From: PALSA-1004 sp041483135
Lineage (GTDB): Bacteria; Pseudomonadota; Gammaproteobacteria; Burkholderiales; SG8-41
Direction of reading: 5' to 3'
Assembly (NCBI GenBank): GCA_041483135.1
Contig: JBGPFE010000012.1
Coordinates: forward strand, 42,005 to 106,004
DNA length: 64,000 bases
Shown: piece by piece, positions 42,019-52,147 of the stretch
How positions within the stretch are numbered: the stretch's first letter is position 1
Layout of the letters: each line of letters starts with the position of its first letter
Made by a program: the position numbers and the translations under genes
The notes under the pieces: generated by a model
Told to the model about the DNA's origin: nothing
Database searches by the model: none
What the model saw: the letters and a program-made list of their open reading frames with translations, nothing else

Positions 42019-42159
42019 TTACTTGAGGAAAATGACGACGGGGAATACGGCCACGGCGAGCACCAGTATCAGCCACTCGAGGTTGTGGCTCTTGAGCCAG
42101 CCGGTGAAGTGCAGGATCAAAATAACAATCGCGATAACGTAGAAGGCGTAAAACGCCAT
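42019..42159 (-). CDS. Small two-helix membrane protein (46 residues)
   Basis: MAFYAFYVIAIVILILHFTG, then WLKSHNLEWLILVLAVAVFP and VVIFLK. Two hydrophobic helices joined by a short polar turn (KSHNLE). Preceded at 7 nt by AGGAG, a strong ribosome site, and ending with TAA at 42019. Its length, topology and ribosome site support a real gene. Similar tiny inner-membrane proteins occur widely, but no family is recognised. It lies alone in a spacer of about 600 nt. Confidence 0.6.
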   Translation of the reverse strand: MAFYAFYVIAIVILILHFTGWLKSHNLEWLILVLAVAVFPVVIFLK

Positions 42160-42479
42160 TTTTTTCTCCTGATCGGACCCTCCTCCGTTCAGGCCAGTAC
42201 GCAGCAGGGGCTAATGATACATGACTTTTCTGGAAAAAAACAACCGGAAAATCACGGTCTTCCCGCGGAACGCTGCACGGTTCGAGCCTGCTGTCGAAGT
42301 GTTCCGGCCGGACGGGCGGCAGGCTTCAGTCCGGCGCGCAGGATTGCGCGTGCTGCACAGGATTGCCGGTGGCATCCCGCCGTGTTCGTGTCAACGGCTA
42401 TCGCGTGTTGGTGAACGAATTCGTTGGCGCTTCGATTCGTTTATTATCTGCTATCACCACGTCTATATGTGACCAGCCC
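42160..42479. other. Gene-free spacer
   Basis: About 320 nt upstream of the GDPD gene. No gene, repeat arm or clear hairpin was found; the GC-rich part around 42280-42380 has no supported reading frame. Confidence 0.5.
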
Positions 42480-43138
42480 ATGCTGTTACTTGCTCACCGC
42501 GGCTACCACGCCGCAGTACCGGAAAATACGCTGGCGGCTTTCGAGGCCGCAGTCAAGCTGGGCGTCGACGGCATCGAGACCGACGTCAGGCTGAGCAGCG
42601 ACGGCTTGCCGGTAATCATGCATGATCGCGTGACGCCGAAAAAACGCGCGGTCGCGGAGCTCACGCGGCGCGAGATCGAAAGCGACGTCGGCCATGCGGT
42701 GCCGGTGCTCGCCGAAATTCTCGACGCGTTTCCGGACATCCTGTGGAACATCGAAATCAAGTGTCCGGAAGCGTTGCCGGCAGCCATGCCGGTGCTCAGG
42801 CGGTTTCAGCGCCAGCGCCGTCTGTTGATTACGTCGTTCCGGCACGATGTGGTGATGCAGTGCGCCGGCGAGCTTGAAATCGACGGCGGCCTGTTGCTCG
42901 CGCACCGGCCGCTCGATGTCGGCGCACTCATCGCCGGTTGCTCGACCAGACCGCGCATTAAAGGCATCGTGTGGGATTACAACGTGATCGATGACGGCGT
43001 GCTGCATGCGGTGTCCGCGGCTGGATGGGGGAATTATGTCTATGGCGCGGTGACTCAAGCCGAGCATCAGCGTTGCGTTACGCTCGGCCTTGCCGGATTG
43101 ATCACCGATTACCCATCGTTCGTTCCCGGCAGCCGAGC

Positions 43139-43142
<4 letters not shown>
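42480..43142 (+). CDS. Glycerophosphodiester phosphodiesterase
   Basis: 220 residues from the ATG at 42480; an upstream extension of 39 residues has no support. GDPD signature: LLAHRGYHAAVPENTLAAFE then VDGIETDVRLSSDGLPVIMH, with His-Arg, Glu-Asn, Glu/Asp and Met-His-Asp residues in the expected order. Cytoplasmic, since no signal peptide is present. It hydrolyses glycerophosphodiesters from lipid breakdown to glycerol-3-phosphate and an alcohol. It overlaps glpK by 4 nt, so lipid-derived glycerol is channelled to one pathway. Confidence 0.9.
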
Positions 43143-44632
<1,490 letters not shown>

Positions 44633-44647
44633 TGCAGGGTCGCGAGT

Positions 44648-44857
44648 TCAGTGCAGCACTTTATGCACCGTTCGCCACAACCTGAATCGCGTCAGCACAG
44701 TCAGCGGATTGAGTGCCTTCATCAGGCGGTTCGTGCCGGCCACGATTTTTTCGACATAAAGCACGCCGAGTAAAATCACGATCGCGAATGCGTTGATGAT
44801 CAGTAGCACATCTTCGAAATCCACTGACATACCGCCGAGTAGCAAGCCGATAGGCAT
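44648..44857 (-). CDS. Small putative membrane protein of unknown function
   Basis: 69 residues if it begins at the ATG at 44857; an upstream reading to 45019 adds 54 mostly charged residues. One hydrophobic helix (VLLIINAFAIVILLGVLYVE) followed by a basic tail (TNRLMKALNPLTVLTRFRLW). No family recognised. Its 3' end faces the end of glpK. Real expression is uncertain. Confidence 0.4.
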   Translation of the reverse strand: MPIGLLLGGMSVDFEDVLLIINAFAIVILLGVLYVEKIVAGTNRLMKALNPLTVLTRFRLWRTVHKVLH

Positions 44858-45069
44858 GGTTTCTTTCGTTGCGTTGAGTCGTGCGTCCGCATATTCCTGA
44901 AGCAACGGTAATGCCAGTTTCGATACCTTTAAATTCAATGGCTTAGAAAACAAAATTGCTGATTTCCGCACCAGCGCAGCGCATGGGGTGTTGCGTTGCA
45001 CCAAAGTCAGGCACAACAAGGGGTTAACTATGGCGGGCGAACCCTTACGCCGGATGTACGGTTGCCGGC

Positions 45070-45190
45070 GATAATTCCTGACGTGAATACAGTGGCGACT
45101 GAAACAGCCGATTATCTCGACGTGTTGAGCCGCTTTGCGTGCGAAACGCGGTTCGACGACATACCTGACCCGGTACTCGCGCTGCCCCTC
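45070..45190 (+). pseudogene. Possible N-terminal fragment of MmgE/PrpD-family protein
   Basis: Reading TETADYLDVLSRFACETRFD then DIPDPVLALP resembles the N-terminal LAxFAxxLRFEDIPxxVL segment of MmgE/PrpD dehydratases. It ends after about 40 residues. Nothing similar follows, and the rest of 45191-45518 is AT-rich with no gene. A weak call from pattern alone. Confidence 0.3.
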
Positions 45191-45518
45191 GCGCGTGCGC
45201 GCGTTTTTGGCAAAGCGGGATCTTTAAAAACCGGAATGAAGAAACTGATATTTCAATACTTGATACCTTTCGTACATTTTTATATCGCGATACCTGCCAC
45301 AAATCTTGAAATATCGATTTCCTTCGTGTCCTTTTTACAGCAAAGCTGTGCTGACGACTGAACGCAGGAATGCCTGTCTGCGCGCGGCCGAGCGTCAACG
45401 CATGGATGTCGTGCGCGCACTCGCAGATATTGACTGCGGCAGGTTCAAGCGGTCATGAGGGTCTCCTGTTAAAATTTCACTTGTTTTTCTGCGATCTGCC
45501 GGTGCCCCGGCATGAAAG

Positions 45519-46742
45519 ATGTCAATGGCGGAAGCCGATTTGACCAAGCTCAGGATCAACCGCGATGCCGCCACGGCGGGCGGCAAATCGCGCCGACGCA
45601 TCCCGTTCTGGTTGATCGCGCTCATCGTGGTCGCAGCGGTCGCAGCGGTGTTGGCCGGGCGCTGGATGCTCGCGCCGGTCCCGGTCGAGCCGGCGACTGT
45701 GTCGACAGCGTATCCGTCACAGTCGTTCACGCTGCTCAATGCAACCGGCTATGTCGTTGCGCAGCGCAAGGCAGCAGCGGCGTCGAAAGCGACCGGTCGG
45801 CTCGAGTGGCTCGGCGTACGCGAGGGTTCGCGCGTCAAGGAAGGCGAAGTGATCGCGCGGCTAGAGAACCGCGATGTGGCCGCGACCATGGAGCAGACCG
45901 CCGCCAGCATCAAAGTTGCGCAAGCCAATCTCGAGCAAGGCGAGGCCGAGTCGAACGAGGCGGAACGCAATTTCAATCGCTCGCGGGATCTGCTCGCCAA
46001 GAATTTCGTATCGCAGGCGGCGCACGACGCCGCAATTGCGCGTTACGAAAAAGCCAAGTCGGCGATCAGCGGTTACAAGGCATCGATTTTAGTCGCGCAG
46101 GCGAACTATCGCGCGGCGCAGGTGGCGGTCGAACAGACGCTGATCCGCGCGCCATTCGACGGCGTGGTGCTGACTAAAAACGCGAACGTCGGCGACGTGA
46201 TCACGCCGTTCTCGTCGGCGACGGGATCGCAGGCGGCGGTGGTGACGATGGCCGACATGTCGACGCTCGAGGTCGAGGCCGACGTGTCCGAATCGAATCT
46301 CGCCAAGGTCAAGCTCGACCAGCCGTGCGAAATCCAGCTCGACGCGCTGCCCGATGCGCGCTTTCGCGGGCGCTTGTTGCGCATGGTGCCGACAGTGGAC
46401 CGGGCGAAGGCGACTGTGATGGCGAAAGTCCGTTTCGAGCAGCTCGATCCGCGCATTCTGCCCGAGATGGCCGCCAAGGTCGCGTTCCTGTCGCAGGAAA
46501 TGCCGGAAGGCGAGCGTACCGCGCGCACCGTGGTGCAGCCGGCGGCGGTAGTGCAACGCGACGGCAAGAGCGTGGTGTTCGTGATCAAGGACGACAAGGT
46601 CGCGCAGACCGCGGTCGAGACCGGCGCCAAGATCGGCGAGCTGCTAGAAATCCGTTCGGGCGTGAAGCCCGGCGACAAAGTGGTACTGCGGCCGTCTGAC
46701 CAACTGCACGATGGTACTCGCGTGGCGCTACCAACGAAATGA
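45519..46742 (+). CDS. HlyD/RND-type periplasmic adaptor (MacA-like)
   Basis: 407 residues. One N-terminal membrane anchor (IPFWLIALIVVAAVAAVLAG), then a biotinyl-lipoyl half-domain (ATGRLEWLGVREGSRVKEGE), a coiled-coil hairpin (AATMEQTAASIKVAQANLEQ), and the second half IRAPFDGVVLTKNANVGDVI. It links an inner-membrane ABC exporter to an outer-membrane channel. It heads a set with an ATPase and two permease genes downstream. The ATG at 45519 is chosen; one at 45525 is also possible. Confidence 0.9.
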   Translation: MSMAEADLTKLRINRDAATAGGKSRRRIPFWLIALIVVAAVAAVLAGRWMLAPVPVEPATVSTAYPSQSFTLLNATGYVVAQRKAAAASKATGRLEWLGVREGSRVKEGEVIARLENRDVAATMEQTAASIKVAQANLEQGEAESNEAERNFNRSRDLLAKNFVSQAAHDAAIARYEKAKSAISGYKASILVAQANYRAAQVAVEQTLIRAPFDGVVLTKNANVGDVITPFSSATGSQAAVVTMADMSTLEVEADVSESNLAKVKLDQPCEIQLDALPDARFRGRLLRMVPTVDRAKATVMAKVRFEQLDPRILPEMAAKVAFLSQEMPEGERTARTVVQPAAVVQRDGKSVVFVIKDDKVAQTAVETGAKIGELLEIRSGVKPGDKVVLRPSDQLHDGTRVALPTK

Positions 46743-46749
46743 ACAGCCT

Positions 46750-46930
46750 TGCCGCAAAGGACGCGAAGGACGCCAAGGAAAAAACCATAATAAATGGAAT
46801 TACAGTCAAATACAGATGGCAGCGAATGAAAGTACAAGTTACGGATCGTCTCGGCAATTATCCGCATTCATTGTCTTTTTAGATTCGGTTTTGAATTGCT
46901 TTAGCGTCCTTCGCGTCCTTTGCGGCTAAG
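46750..46930. repeat. Inverted pair of family C arms
   Basis: Arm 46750-46784 (TTGCCGCAAAGGACGCGAAG then GACGCCAAGG) and inverted arm 46901-46930 (TAGCGTCCTTCGCGTCCTTT) flank about 115 nt of AT-rich unique sequence between the adaptor and ATPase genes. Confidence 0.8.
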
Positions 46931-46938
46931 CTTCTCTT

Positions 46939-47625
46939 ATGATTCAAACCGCGCAGCCAGTCGTAGAGATCAGGAATCTCGTCAAGTCGTACCGGCGCGG
47001 CGTTCAGATCGTGCCGGTCCTGACCGACATCACGTTCGACATTATTGAGGGCGATTACGTCGCGCTTATGGGACCGTCGGGCTCCGGCAAGAGTACATTG
47101 CTTAACCTGATCGCCGGCATCGACAAGCCCGACAGCGGGAGCCTGTGCGTCGGCGGCATCGATATCACCGCTTTGGACGAAGCCGAGCTCGCCGCGTGGC
47201 GCGCGCGCAATGTCGGATTCATTTTCCAGTTTTACAACCTGATGCCGGTGCTGACTGCGTTCGAGAACGTCGAATTGCCGCTGTTGCTGACCGACCTGTC
47301 GGCGCGCGAACGCGGTGAGCATGTAACCGCCGCGCTGGCGATGGTCGGGCTTGCCGATCGCGTCGAGCATTACCCGTCGGAGCTGTCGGGCGGCCAGCAG
47401 CAGCGCGTCGCAATCGCGCGCGCGATCATCACCGATCCGACGATACTCGTTGCAGACGAGCCGACCGGCGATCTCGACCGCGTGTCAGCCGGGGACGTAT
47501 TGAATCTGATCGACCGCCTTAACCGCGAGCTTGGCAAGACCATCATCCTGGTCACGCATGACCCGTATGCCGCCGGCAAAGCGCGCACGTTGCGCCATCT
47601 GGACAAAGGCGAGCTGACGCAATGA
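46939..47625 (+). CDS. ABC transporter ATP-binding subunit (MacB/LolD-like)
   Basis: 228 residues. Walker A MGPSGSGKSTLLNLIAGI, Q-loop NVGFIFQFYNLMPVLTAFEN, signature LSGGQQQRVAIARAIITDPT, Walker B ILVADEPTGDLD and the H-loop LVTHD. The signature is that of MacB/LolD-type ATPases with separate FtsX-like permeases. It energises the exporter together with the two permeases and the adaptor; substrate unknown. Confidence 0.92.
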   Translation: MIQTAQPVVEIRNLVKSYRRGVQIVPVLTDITFDIIEGDYVALMGPSGSGKSTLLNLIAGIDKPDSGSLCVGGIDITALDEAELAAWRARNVGFIFQFYNLMPVLTAFENVELPLLLTDLSARERGEHVTAALAMVGLADRVEHYPSELSGGQQQRVAIARAIITDPTILVADEPTGDLDRVSAGDVLNLIDRLNRELGKTIILVTHDPYAAGKARTLRHLDKGELTQ

Positions 47626-47690
47626 CGCAAGGTACGAGTCGAGTTTTGGTTTTGGCCGATTGCTGAACGCTGATAGCTGAACGCTGCTTC

Positions 47691-48848
47691 ATGTATTACC
47701 TTAAACTGATCATCAGAAACGCGTTTCGCCACAAGCTGCGCACCGGGCTAACCGTGCTCGGTATCGTGGTCGCGATTCTCTCGTTCGGCCTGCTGCGTAC
47801 CGTGGTCGATGCATGGTATGCGGGTTCGGAAGCGGCATCGGCAACGCGCCTGGTGACGCGCAACGCGATCTCGCTGGTATTCCCGCTGCCGCTGACCTAC
47901 ATGAACAAGATCAAGCAGATCGATGGCGTGAAGTCGGTTTCGCATGCGAACTGGTTCGGCGGCATCTACGTTACCGAAAGGAATTTTTTCCCGCAGTTCG
48001 CGACCCAGGCACAAAGTTATTTCGCGCTTTATCCCGAGTTCGTGGTGTCTCCTGACCAGCTGCGCGAATTCCTGCACGACCGCAAAGGCGCGATCGTCGG
48101 CCGCAAACTGGTCGATACCTACGGCTTCAGGATCGGCGATCAGGTCACGCTCAAGGGCACGATTTTTCCGGGCAACTGGGAATTCGTCGTGCGCGGCATT
48201 TACGACGGGGCGGAGGCCAAGACCGATACCTCGCAGTTTTTCTTTCACTGGGAGTACCTGAACGAAACAATGAAAAAAAACGCGCCACGGCGCGCCAACT
48301 CCGTCGGTGTTTACGTCGTCGGCCTCACCGCGGCCGACCGCGCGGCAGAGGTTGCCGCCGCTATCGACAAGACGTTCAAGAATTCGCTGGCCGAGACGCT
48401 GACCGAGACCGAGCAGGCATTCCAGCTAGGCTTCGTGTCGATGACCGAAGCGATCGTGGTTGCGATCAAGATCGTTTCTTTCCTGGTGATCATCATCATC
48501 ATGGCGGTTATGGCGAACACCATGGCGATGACGGCGCGCGAGCGCATGGCAGAATACGCGACGCTCAAGGCGCTCGGCTTCGGTCCGCGGCATCTGACGT
48601 TGTTCATTTTCGGCGAGTCGCTCGCTATCGCGCTCGCCGGTGCCGCGATCGGCATCGCGCTCACGTTTCCGGTCGCCGACCGCTTCGGCAAGGCGATGGG
48701 CAGCCTGTTCCCGGTGTTCAATGTCGACGTCGAAACCGTCTACATGCAGATCGCGGCGGCGCTGATCGTGGGCTCCGTCGCCGCGCTGTTTCCCTGCCTG
48801 CGCGCGGCGCGCATGCGCATCGCCGAAGGATTAAGGCATGCCGGGTAA
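47691..48848 (+). CDS. ABC transporter permease (FtsX-like), subunit 1
   Basis: 385 residues. First transmembrane helix early (TVLGIVVAILSFGLLRTVVD), a large periplasmic part, and three C-terminal helices (AIVVAIKIVSFLVIIIIMAV; LTLFIFGESLAIALAGAAIG; IAAALIVGSVAALFPCLRAA). MacB/FtsX architecture. It follows the ATPase gene by 65 nt with an ACGCTG-type spacer repeat. Confidence 0.88.
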   Translation: MYYLKLIIRNAFRHKLRTGLTVLGIVVAILSFGLLRTVVDAWYAGSEAASATRLVTRNAISLVFPLPLTYMNKIKQIDGVKSVSHANWFGGIYVTERNFFPQFATQAQSYFALYPEFVVSPDQLREFLHDRKGAIVGRKLVDTYGFRIGDQVTLKGTIFPGNWEFVVRGIYDGAEAKTDTSQFFFHWEYLNETMKKNAPRRANSVGVYVVGLTAADRAAEVAAAIDKTFKNSLAETLTETEQAFQLGFVSMTEAIVVAIKIVSFLVIIIIMAVMANTMAMTARERMAEYATLKALGFGPRHLTLFIFGESLAIALAGAAIGIALTFPVADRFGKAMGSLFPVFNVDVETVYMQIAAALIVGSVAALFPCLRAARMRIAEGLRHAG

Positions 48849-48963
48849 ATCAGTTTCGAGTTGCGAGTTTAAAGTATCGAGTTAAATACTCTTACCTGGT
48901 CATAGTCTCGCGGTAGCTTGGCTGTCAAATACAAGGAATCTGAAACCCGAAACCCGAAACTTA
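48849..48963. repeat. Short-unit arm pair (GAAACCC type)
   Basis: TTTCGAGTTGCGAGTTTAAA (48849-48868 and following) and AACCCGAAACCCGAAACTTA (48943-48962) are loosely inverted copies of a GAAAC-type unit. The same GAAACCCGAAACCC unit is found at 5870-5897. Confidence 0.5.
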
Positions 48964-48967
48964 ATCG

Positions 48968-50134
48968 ATGAAGATACCTTTTTCCTATACGTTTCGTAAT
49001 CTGTGGGCGCGCAAGCTCACCACGCTGCTCACCGCCGGCGGCATGGCGCTCGTCGTGTTCGTGTTCGCGACCGTGCTGATGCTCGAAGAAGGCTTGCGAA
49101 AAACGCTGGTCGATACCGGTTCCTACGACAACGTCGTCGTGACGCGGCGCTCGTCGCAGACCGAGGTGCAAAGCGCGGTCGACCGCGTGCAGGCCGCGAT
49201 CATCGAAAGCCAGCCCGAAGTCGCTTTCGGCGCCGACGGCGAGCGGCTCACGTCCAAGGAGACAGTGGTGCTGGTCAACCTCAACAAGCGCGATTCCGGC
49301 AAGCCGACCAACGTCATGATCCGCGGCGTTGCGGCGCACGGCCTGACATTGCGACCGCAGGTAAAAATCGTCGAAGGCCGAACGTTCCGGCCCGGCTCAT
49401 CGGAAATCATCGCCGGCCGCAGCACCGCCGAGCGCTTCAAGGGCGCCGGCCTCGGCGAGACGCTGTGGTTCGGGCTGCGCGAATGGAGGGTGGTCGGGAC
49501 CTTCGACGCCGGCAAAAGCGGCTTCGATTCCGAAATCTGGGGCGACGCCGATCAACTGATGCAGGCATTCCGGCGCCCCGTGTATTCGGTAGTGCTGTTC
49601 AAGCTCAACGACCCGGAGCGTTTCGCCGATATCAAGGCGCGGCTCGAGAACGATCAGCGGCTCACCGTCGAGGCCAAGCGCGAGAACCTCTATTACGCCG
49701 AGCAATCGCAGGTGCTCGCGAACTTCATCAGGTATCTGGGGCTGACGCTGTCGATCATTTTTTCGGTCGGCGCCGTAATCGGCGCGATGATCACGATGTA
49801 CGCATCGGTCGCCAGCCGCACCGCCGAGATCGGCACGCTGCGCGCGCTCGGCTTCCGCAAACGCAGCATCCTGGCCGCGTTTCTGCTCGAATCGGTGCTG
49901 CTCGGCATGGTCGGCGGCTGCGTCGGCTTGTTTCTCGCGTCGTTCATGCAGTTCTTTACGATCTCGACCATGAACTGGCAATCGTTCTCGGAGCTTGCGT
50001 TCAGCTTCACGCTCACGCCGGACATCGCGGTCAGAACTCTGTTATTCGCGCTGATCATGGGAGTGGTCGGCGGTTTTCTGCCTGCAATCCGCGCGGCACG
50101 GCTCAGTATCATCGACGCATTGCGTGCCGCGTGA
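48968..50134 (+). CDS. ABC transporter permease (FtsX-like), subunit 2
   Basis: 388 residues. N-terminal helix (KLTTLLTAGGMALVVFVFAT), periplasmic MacB-like domain with RSTAERFKGAGLGETLWFGL, and three C-terminal helices (LSIIFSVGAVIGAMITMYAS; LLESVLLGMVGGCVGLFLAS; LLFALIMGVVGGFLPAIRAA). It is distinct from the first permease and likely forms a heterodimer with it. Two FtsX subunits plus ATPase and adaptor make a complete exporter except for its outer-membrane channel. Confidence 0.88.
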   Translation: MKIPFSYTFRNLWARKLTTLLTAGGMALVVFVFATVLMLEEGLRKTLVDTGSYDNVVVTRRSSQTEVQSAVDRVQAAIIESQPEVAFGADGERLTSKETVVLVNLNKRDSGKPTNVMIRGVAAHGLTLRPQVKIVEGRTFRPGSSEIIAGRSTAERFKGAGLGETLWFGLREWRVVGTFDAGKSGFDSEIWGDADQLMQAFRRPVYSVVLFKLNDPERFADIKARLENDQRLTVEAKRENLYYAEQSQVLANFIRYLGLTLSIIFSVGAVIGAMITMYASVASRTAEIGTLRALGFRKRSILAAFLLESVLLGMVGGCVGLFLASFMQFFTISTMNWQSFSELAFSFTLTPDIAVRTLLFALIMGVVGGFLPAIRAARLSIIDALRAA

Positions 50135-50165
50135 ATTCACGTTCGGCCCGGCGCCGCGGGCCGTG

Positions 50166-50732
50166 CTAAGGCGATGTGGGTTGGTGGGCAGCGGATCGCG
50201 CCGGCGACTCAATCGTGCCCAGGTGAAACTTGTACTCGCCGATGCGGCGGTCGCTGTAATAATGCGTGAGCGTATTGCGCACGGTGGCGAACGCGATCCG
50301 GTCCCATGGTATCTCCGATTCGGCAAACAATCTGACTTCGAGCGTCTCGGCGCCCGCTTTGACGTCGAGGTCGAGCAGCCGGGCGCGGAACAGGATATAG
50401 ACCTGGTTGATATGCGGGATGTTATAGAGCGCGTAGAGCGGTCCGATTTCAACCTGCGCGTTGGCTTCTTCAAGCGTTTCGCGCACCGCCCCCTGATAAG
50501 TGGTTTCGCCGTTCTCCATGAAGCCGGCGGGCACCGTCCACATTCCGTGACGCGGTTCGATTGCCCGTCGGCACAATAAAATCCTGTCCTCCCATTCCGG
50601 AATGCAGCCGACCACCATTTTCGGATTCTGGTAGTGGATGGTGTGGCACGCGTTACATACGAAGCGCGGCAACGTGTCGCCCTCGGGTATGCGCAGCTCG
50701 ACCGGCGCGCCGCAATGACTGCAGAATTTCAT
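50166..50732 (-). CDS. NUDIX hydrolase with N-terminal zinc ribbon
   Basis: 188 residues. Zinc ribbon MKFCSHCGAPVELR with a second CxxC (VCNACHTIHYQNPK). NUDIX box GFMENGETTYQGAVRETLEE then ANAQVEIG, fitting GX5EX7REUXEEXGU. NADH-pyrophosphatase-like arrangement, but shorter than NudC (about 257) because the middle domain is missing. It hydrolyses nucleoside diphosphate derivatives. Convergent with the permease gene. Confidence 0.9.
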   Translation of the reverse strand: MKFCSHCGAPVELRIPEGDTLPRFVCNACHTIHYQNPKMVVGCIPEWEDRILLCRRAIEPRHGMWTVPAGFMENGETTYQGAVRETLEEANAQVEIGPLYALYNIPHINQVYILFRARLLDLDVKAGAETLEVRLFAESEIPWDRIAFATVRNTLTHYYSDRRIGEYKFHLGTIESPARSAAHQPTSP

Positions 50733-50921
50733 GGGGAAGGCTGGAATTGAAGGTATTTACTATACGGCAACGGCCCGTCATTGGAAATCCGTCTCCGGGG
50801 TCGTCGCGCGCAGTCGTTGTCCATCCCGTCTATTCCGAAGGCGTTGCGTATGTAACAGGCGGGGCCGCAGCCGCATGATATGATTTAATTGAGCAGTTGG
50901 TTAACTTGACGGAGGTAGAAA

Positions 50922-51572
50922 ATGAGCGACATAGTAAAAACTATCCTGATCGCAGTCGTAACGCTGATCGTCGGCGCCGCCGTCGGCTGGGGTTACGGCA
51001 TGTTGCAGGTTGACGACGTGACGCAGAAGCTGATGGCCACGATGCAGGAAAGGGATCAGGCCCAGCAAAGCGCCGATCGCCTGCGCAAGATGAACGACGA
51101 GGCGCCGAAGAAATACGGCAAGGACCTCGGCAAACTGGTGATGGCGATGGGTGCTCCCGCGCCGGCCGCTGCACCCGCAGCGGCACCCGCGCCAGGTCAA
51201 CCTGCGCCGGCGCCGGCCGCTTCCGCGGCGCCTGCCGCGGACGATCCGGCGAAGTTGCTCGACAGCGCACGCGCGATCCTGGCGACGCGCGACGGTTTCC
51301 GCGCTTCGCTCGATGGCGCGCGTGCATCGATGAACTCCGAATTGGACGCGCTTGCTGCCGAGCTGGGCAATGCGACGCCCGATGCCGGGAAAGTGAAGCA
51401 GATCCTGGAGTCGCTGAAGCAGAACTGGCCGAACAAGGAAAAGGACATGGAAGCCGCGACGCGCAAGGTGATGGTCGACCTTGGCCTGCTGCAAGCGCCC
51501 CCAGCGCCCAAGCCTGCTGCTGCCGCCGCACCCGTCGCAGCACCTGCGCCGGCGCCGGCGGAGAAGAAATAA
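50922..51572 (+). CDS. Membrane-anchored coiled-coil protein with Ala/Pro linkers
   Basis: 216 residues. N-terminal anchor (TILIAVVTLIVGAAVGWGYG), a helical stretch (KLMATMQERDQAQQSADRLR), a 30-residue Ala/Pro linker (APAAAPAAAPAPGQPAPAPA), a globular helical part (KLLDSARAILATRDGFRASL to AATRKVMVDLGLL) and a second Ala/Pro tail. The ribosome site GGAGG precedes the ATG, and a strong intrinsic terminator follows. No catalytic motif or family recognised. It may be an envelope spacer protein. Confidence 0.65.
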   Translation: MSDIVKTILIAVVTLIVGAAVGWGYGMLQVDDVTQKLMATMQERDQAQQSADRLRKMNDEAPKKYGKDLGKLVMAMGAPAPAAAPAAAPAPGQPAPAPAASAAPAADDPAKLLDSARAILATRDGFRASLDGARASMNSELDALAAELGNATPDAGKVKQILESLKQNWPNKEKDMEAATRKVMVDLGLLQAPPAPKPAAAAAPVAAPAPAPAEKK

Positions 51573-51584
51573 CGCAAGGCAACG

Positions 51585-51618
51585 ACGCGCGCCGCCAATA
51601 TGACGGCGCGCGTTTTTT
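51585..51618 (+). terminator. Intrinsic terminator after the coiled-coil protein gene
   Basis: ACGCGCGCCG (51585-51594) and CGGCGCGCGT (51604-51613) pair perfectly over 10 bp and are followed directly by TTTTTT. Confidence 0.9.
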
Positions 51619-51721
51619 CCCGTCAGCGGTGGTGAACGCGCATCAGGAGCCCGCTCCGCGCCGGGCGCGGCACCCGCGTCAGGCCGGTATTCGTATGCAT
51701 TCAGCTCAATCAGGGTGTGGC

Positions 51722-52147
51722 ATGCCGAACGTGATCCAGCAGTCGGTGACGTTCAAAGTCGCGCCCGAGTTGCTCTACGACATTTATATGGATTCCGGCA
51801 GGCACTCGGCGGCGGTCGGGGCGAAATGCGTAATAAGCCGCCTTCCCGGCAAGAAATTCACCGCGTTCGACGGCGTGCTGGCGGGGCGCAACCTGCTGCT
51901 GGTGCCGCGCAAGATGATCGTGCAATCGTGGCGTTCGCGCCAGTGGAAGGAGCGCGATCCCGATTCGATCCTGATCCTGCTGTTTTCGCGCACGGCGGGA
52001 GGCGGCCGCGTCGACCTCGTGCATGTCGGCGTTCCCGATCATGATTTGAAAGGCGTGCAAGAAGGCTGGCACAAGTACTACTGGCAGCGGTGGCGCGAGT
52101 ATTTGCGGCGCCGGGGACGCGGGGCTCAGTCCCGATTCGCAGGTTGA
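51722..52147 (+). CDS. SRPBCC/START-like domain protein (AHSA1-type)
   Basis: 141 residues from the ATG at 51722; an upstream reading of 31 residues lacks support. VIQQSVTFKVAPELLYDIYM begins the helix-grip fold, ending WHKYYWQRWREYLRRRGRG. These proteins bind hydrophobic ligands or assist chaperones. No neighbour suggests a role. The 3' end overlaps the convergent DUF482 gene by 22 nt. Confidence 0.7.
   Translation: MPNVIQQSVTFKVAPELLYDIYMDSGRHSAAVGAKCVISRLPGKKFTAFDGVLAGRNLLLVPRKMIVQSWRSRQWKERDPDSILILLFSRTAGGGRVDLVHVGVPDHDLKGVQEGWHKYYWQRWREYLRRRGRGAQSRFAG

Noticed and set aside
47640..47690. Short repeat ACGCTGATAGCTGAACGCTG before the first permease
   Set aside because: Only one short partial unit pair, too little for a separate element; kept as a minor example of the short-unit arms.
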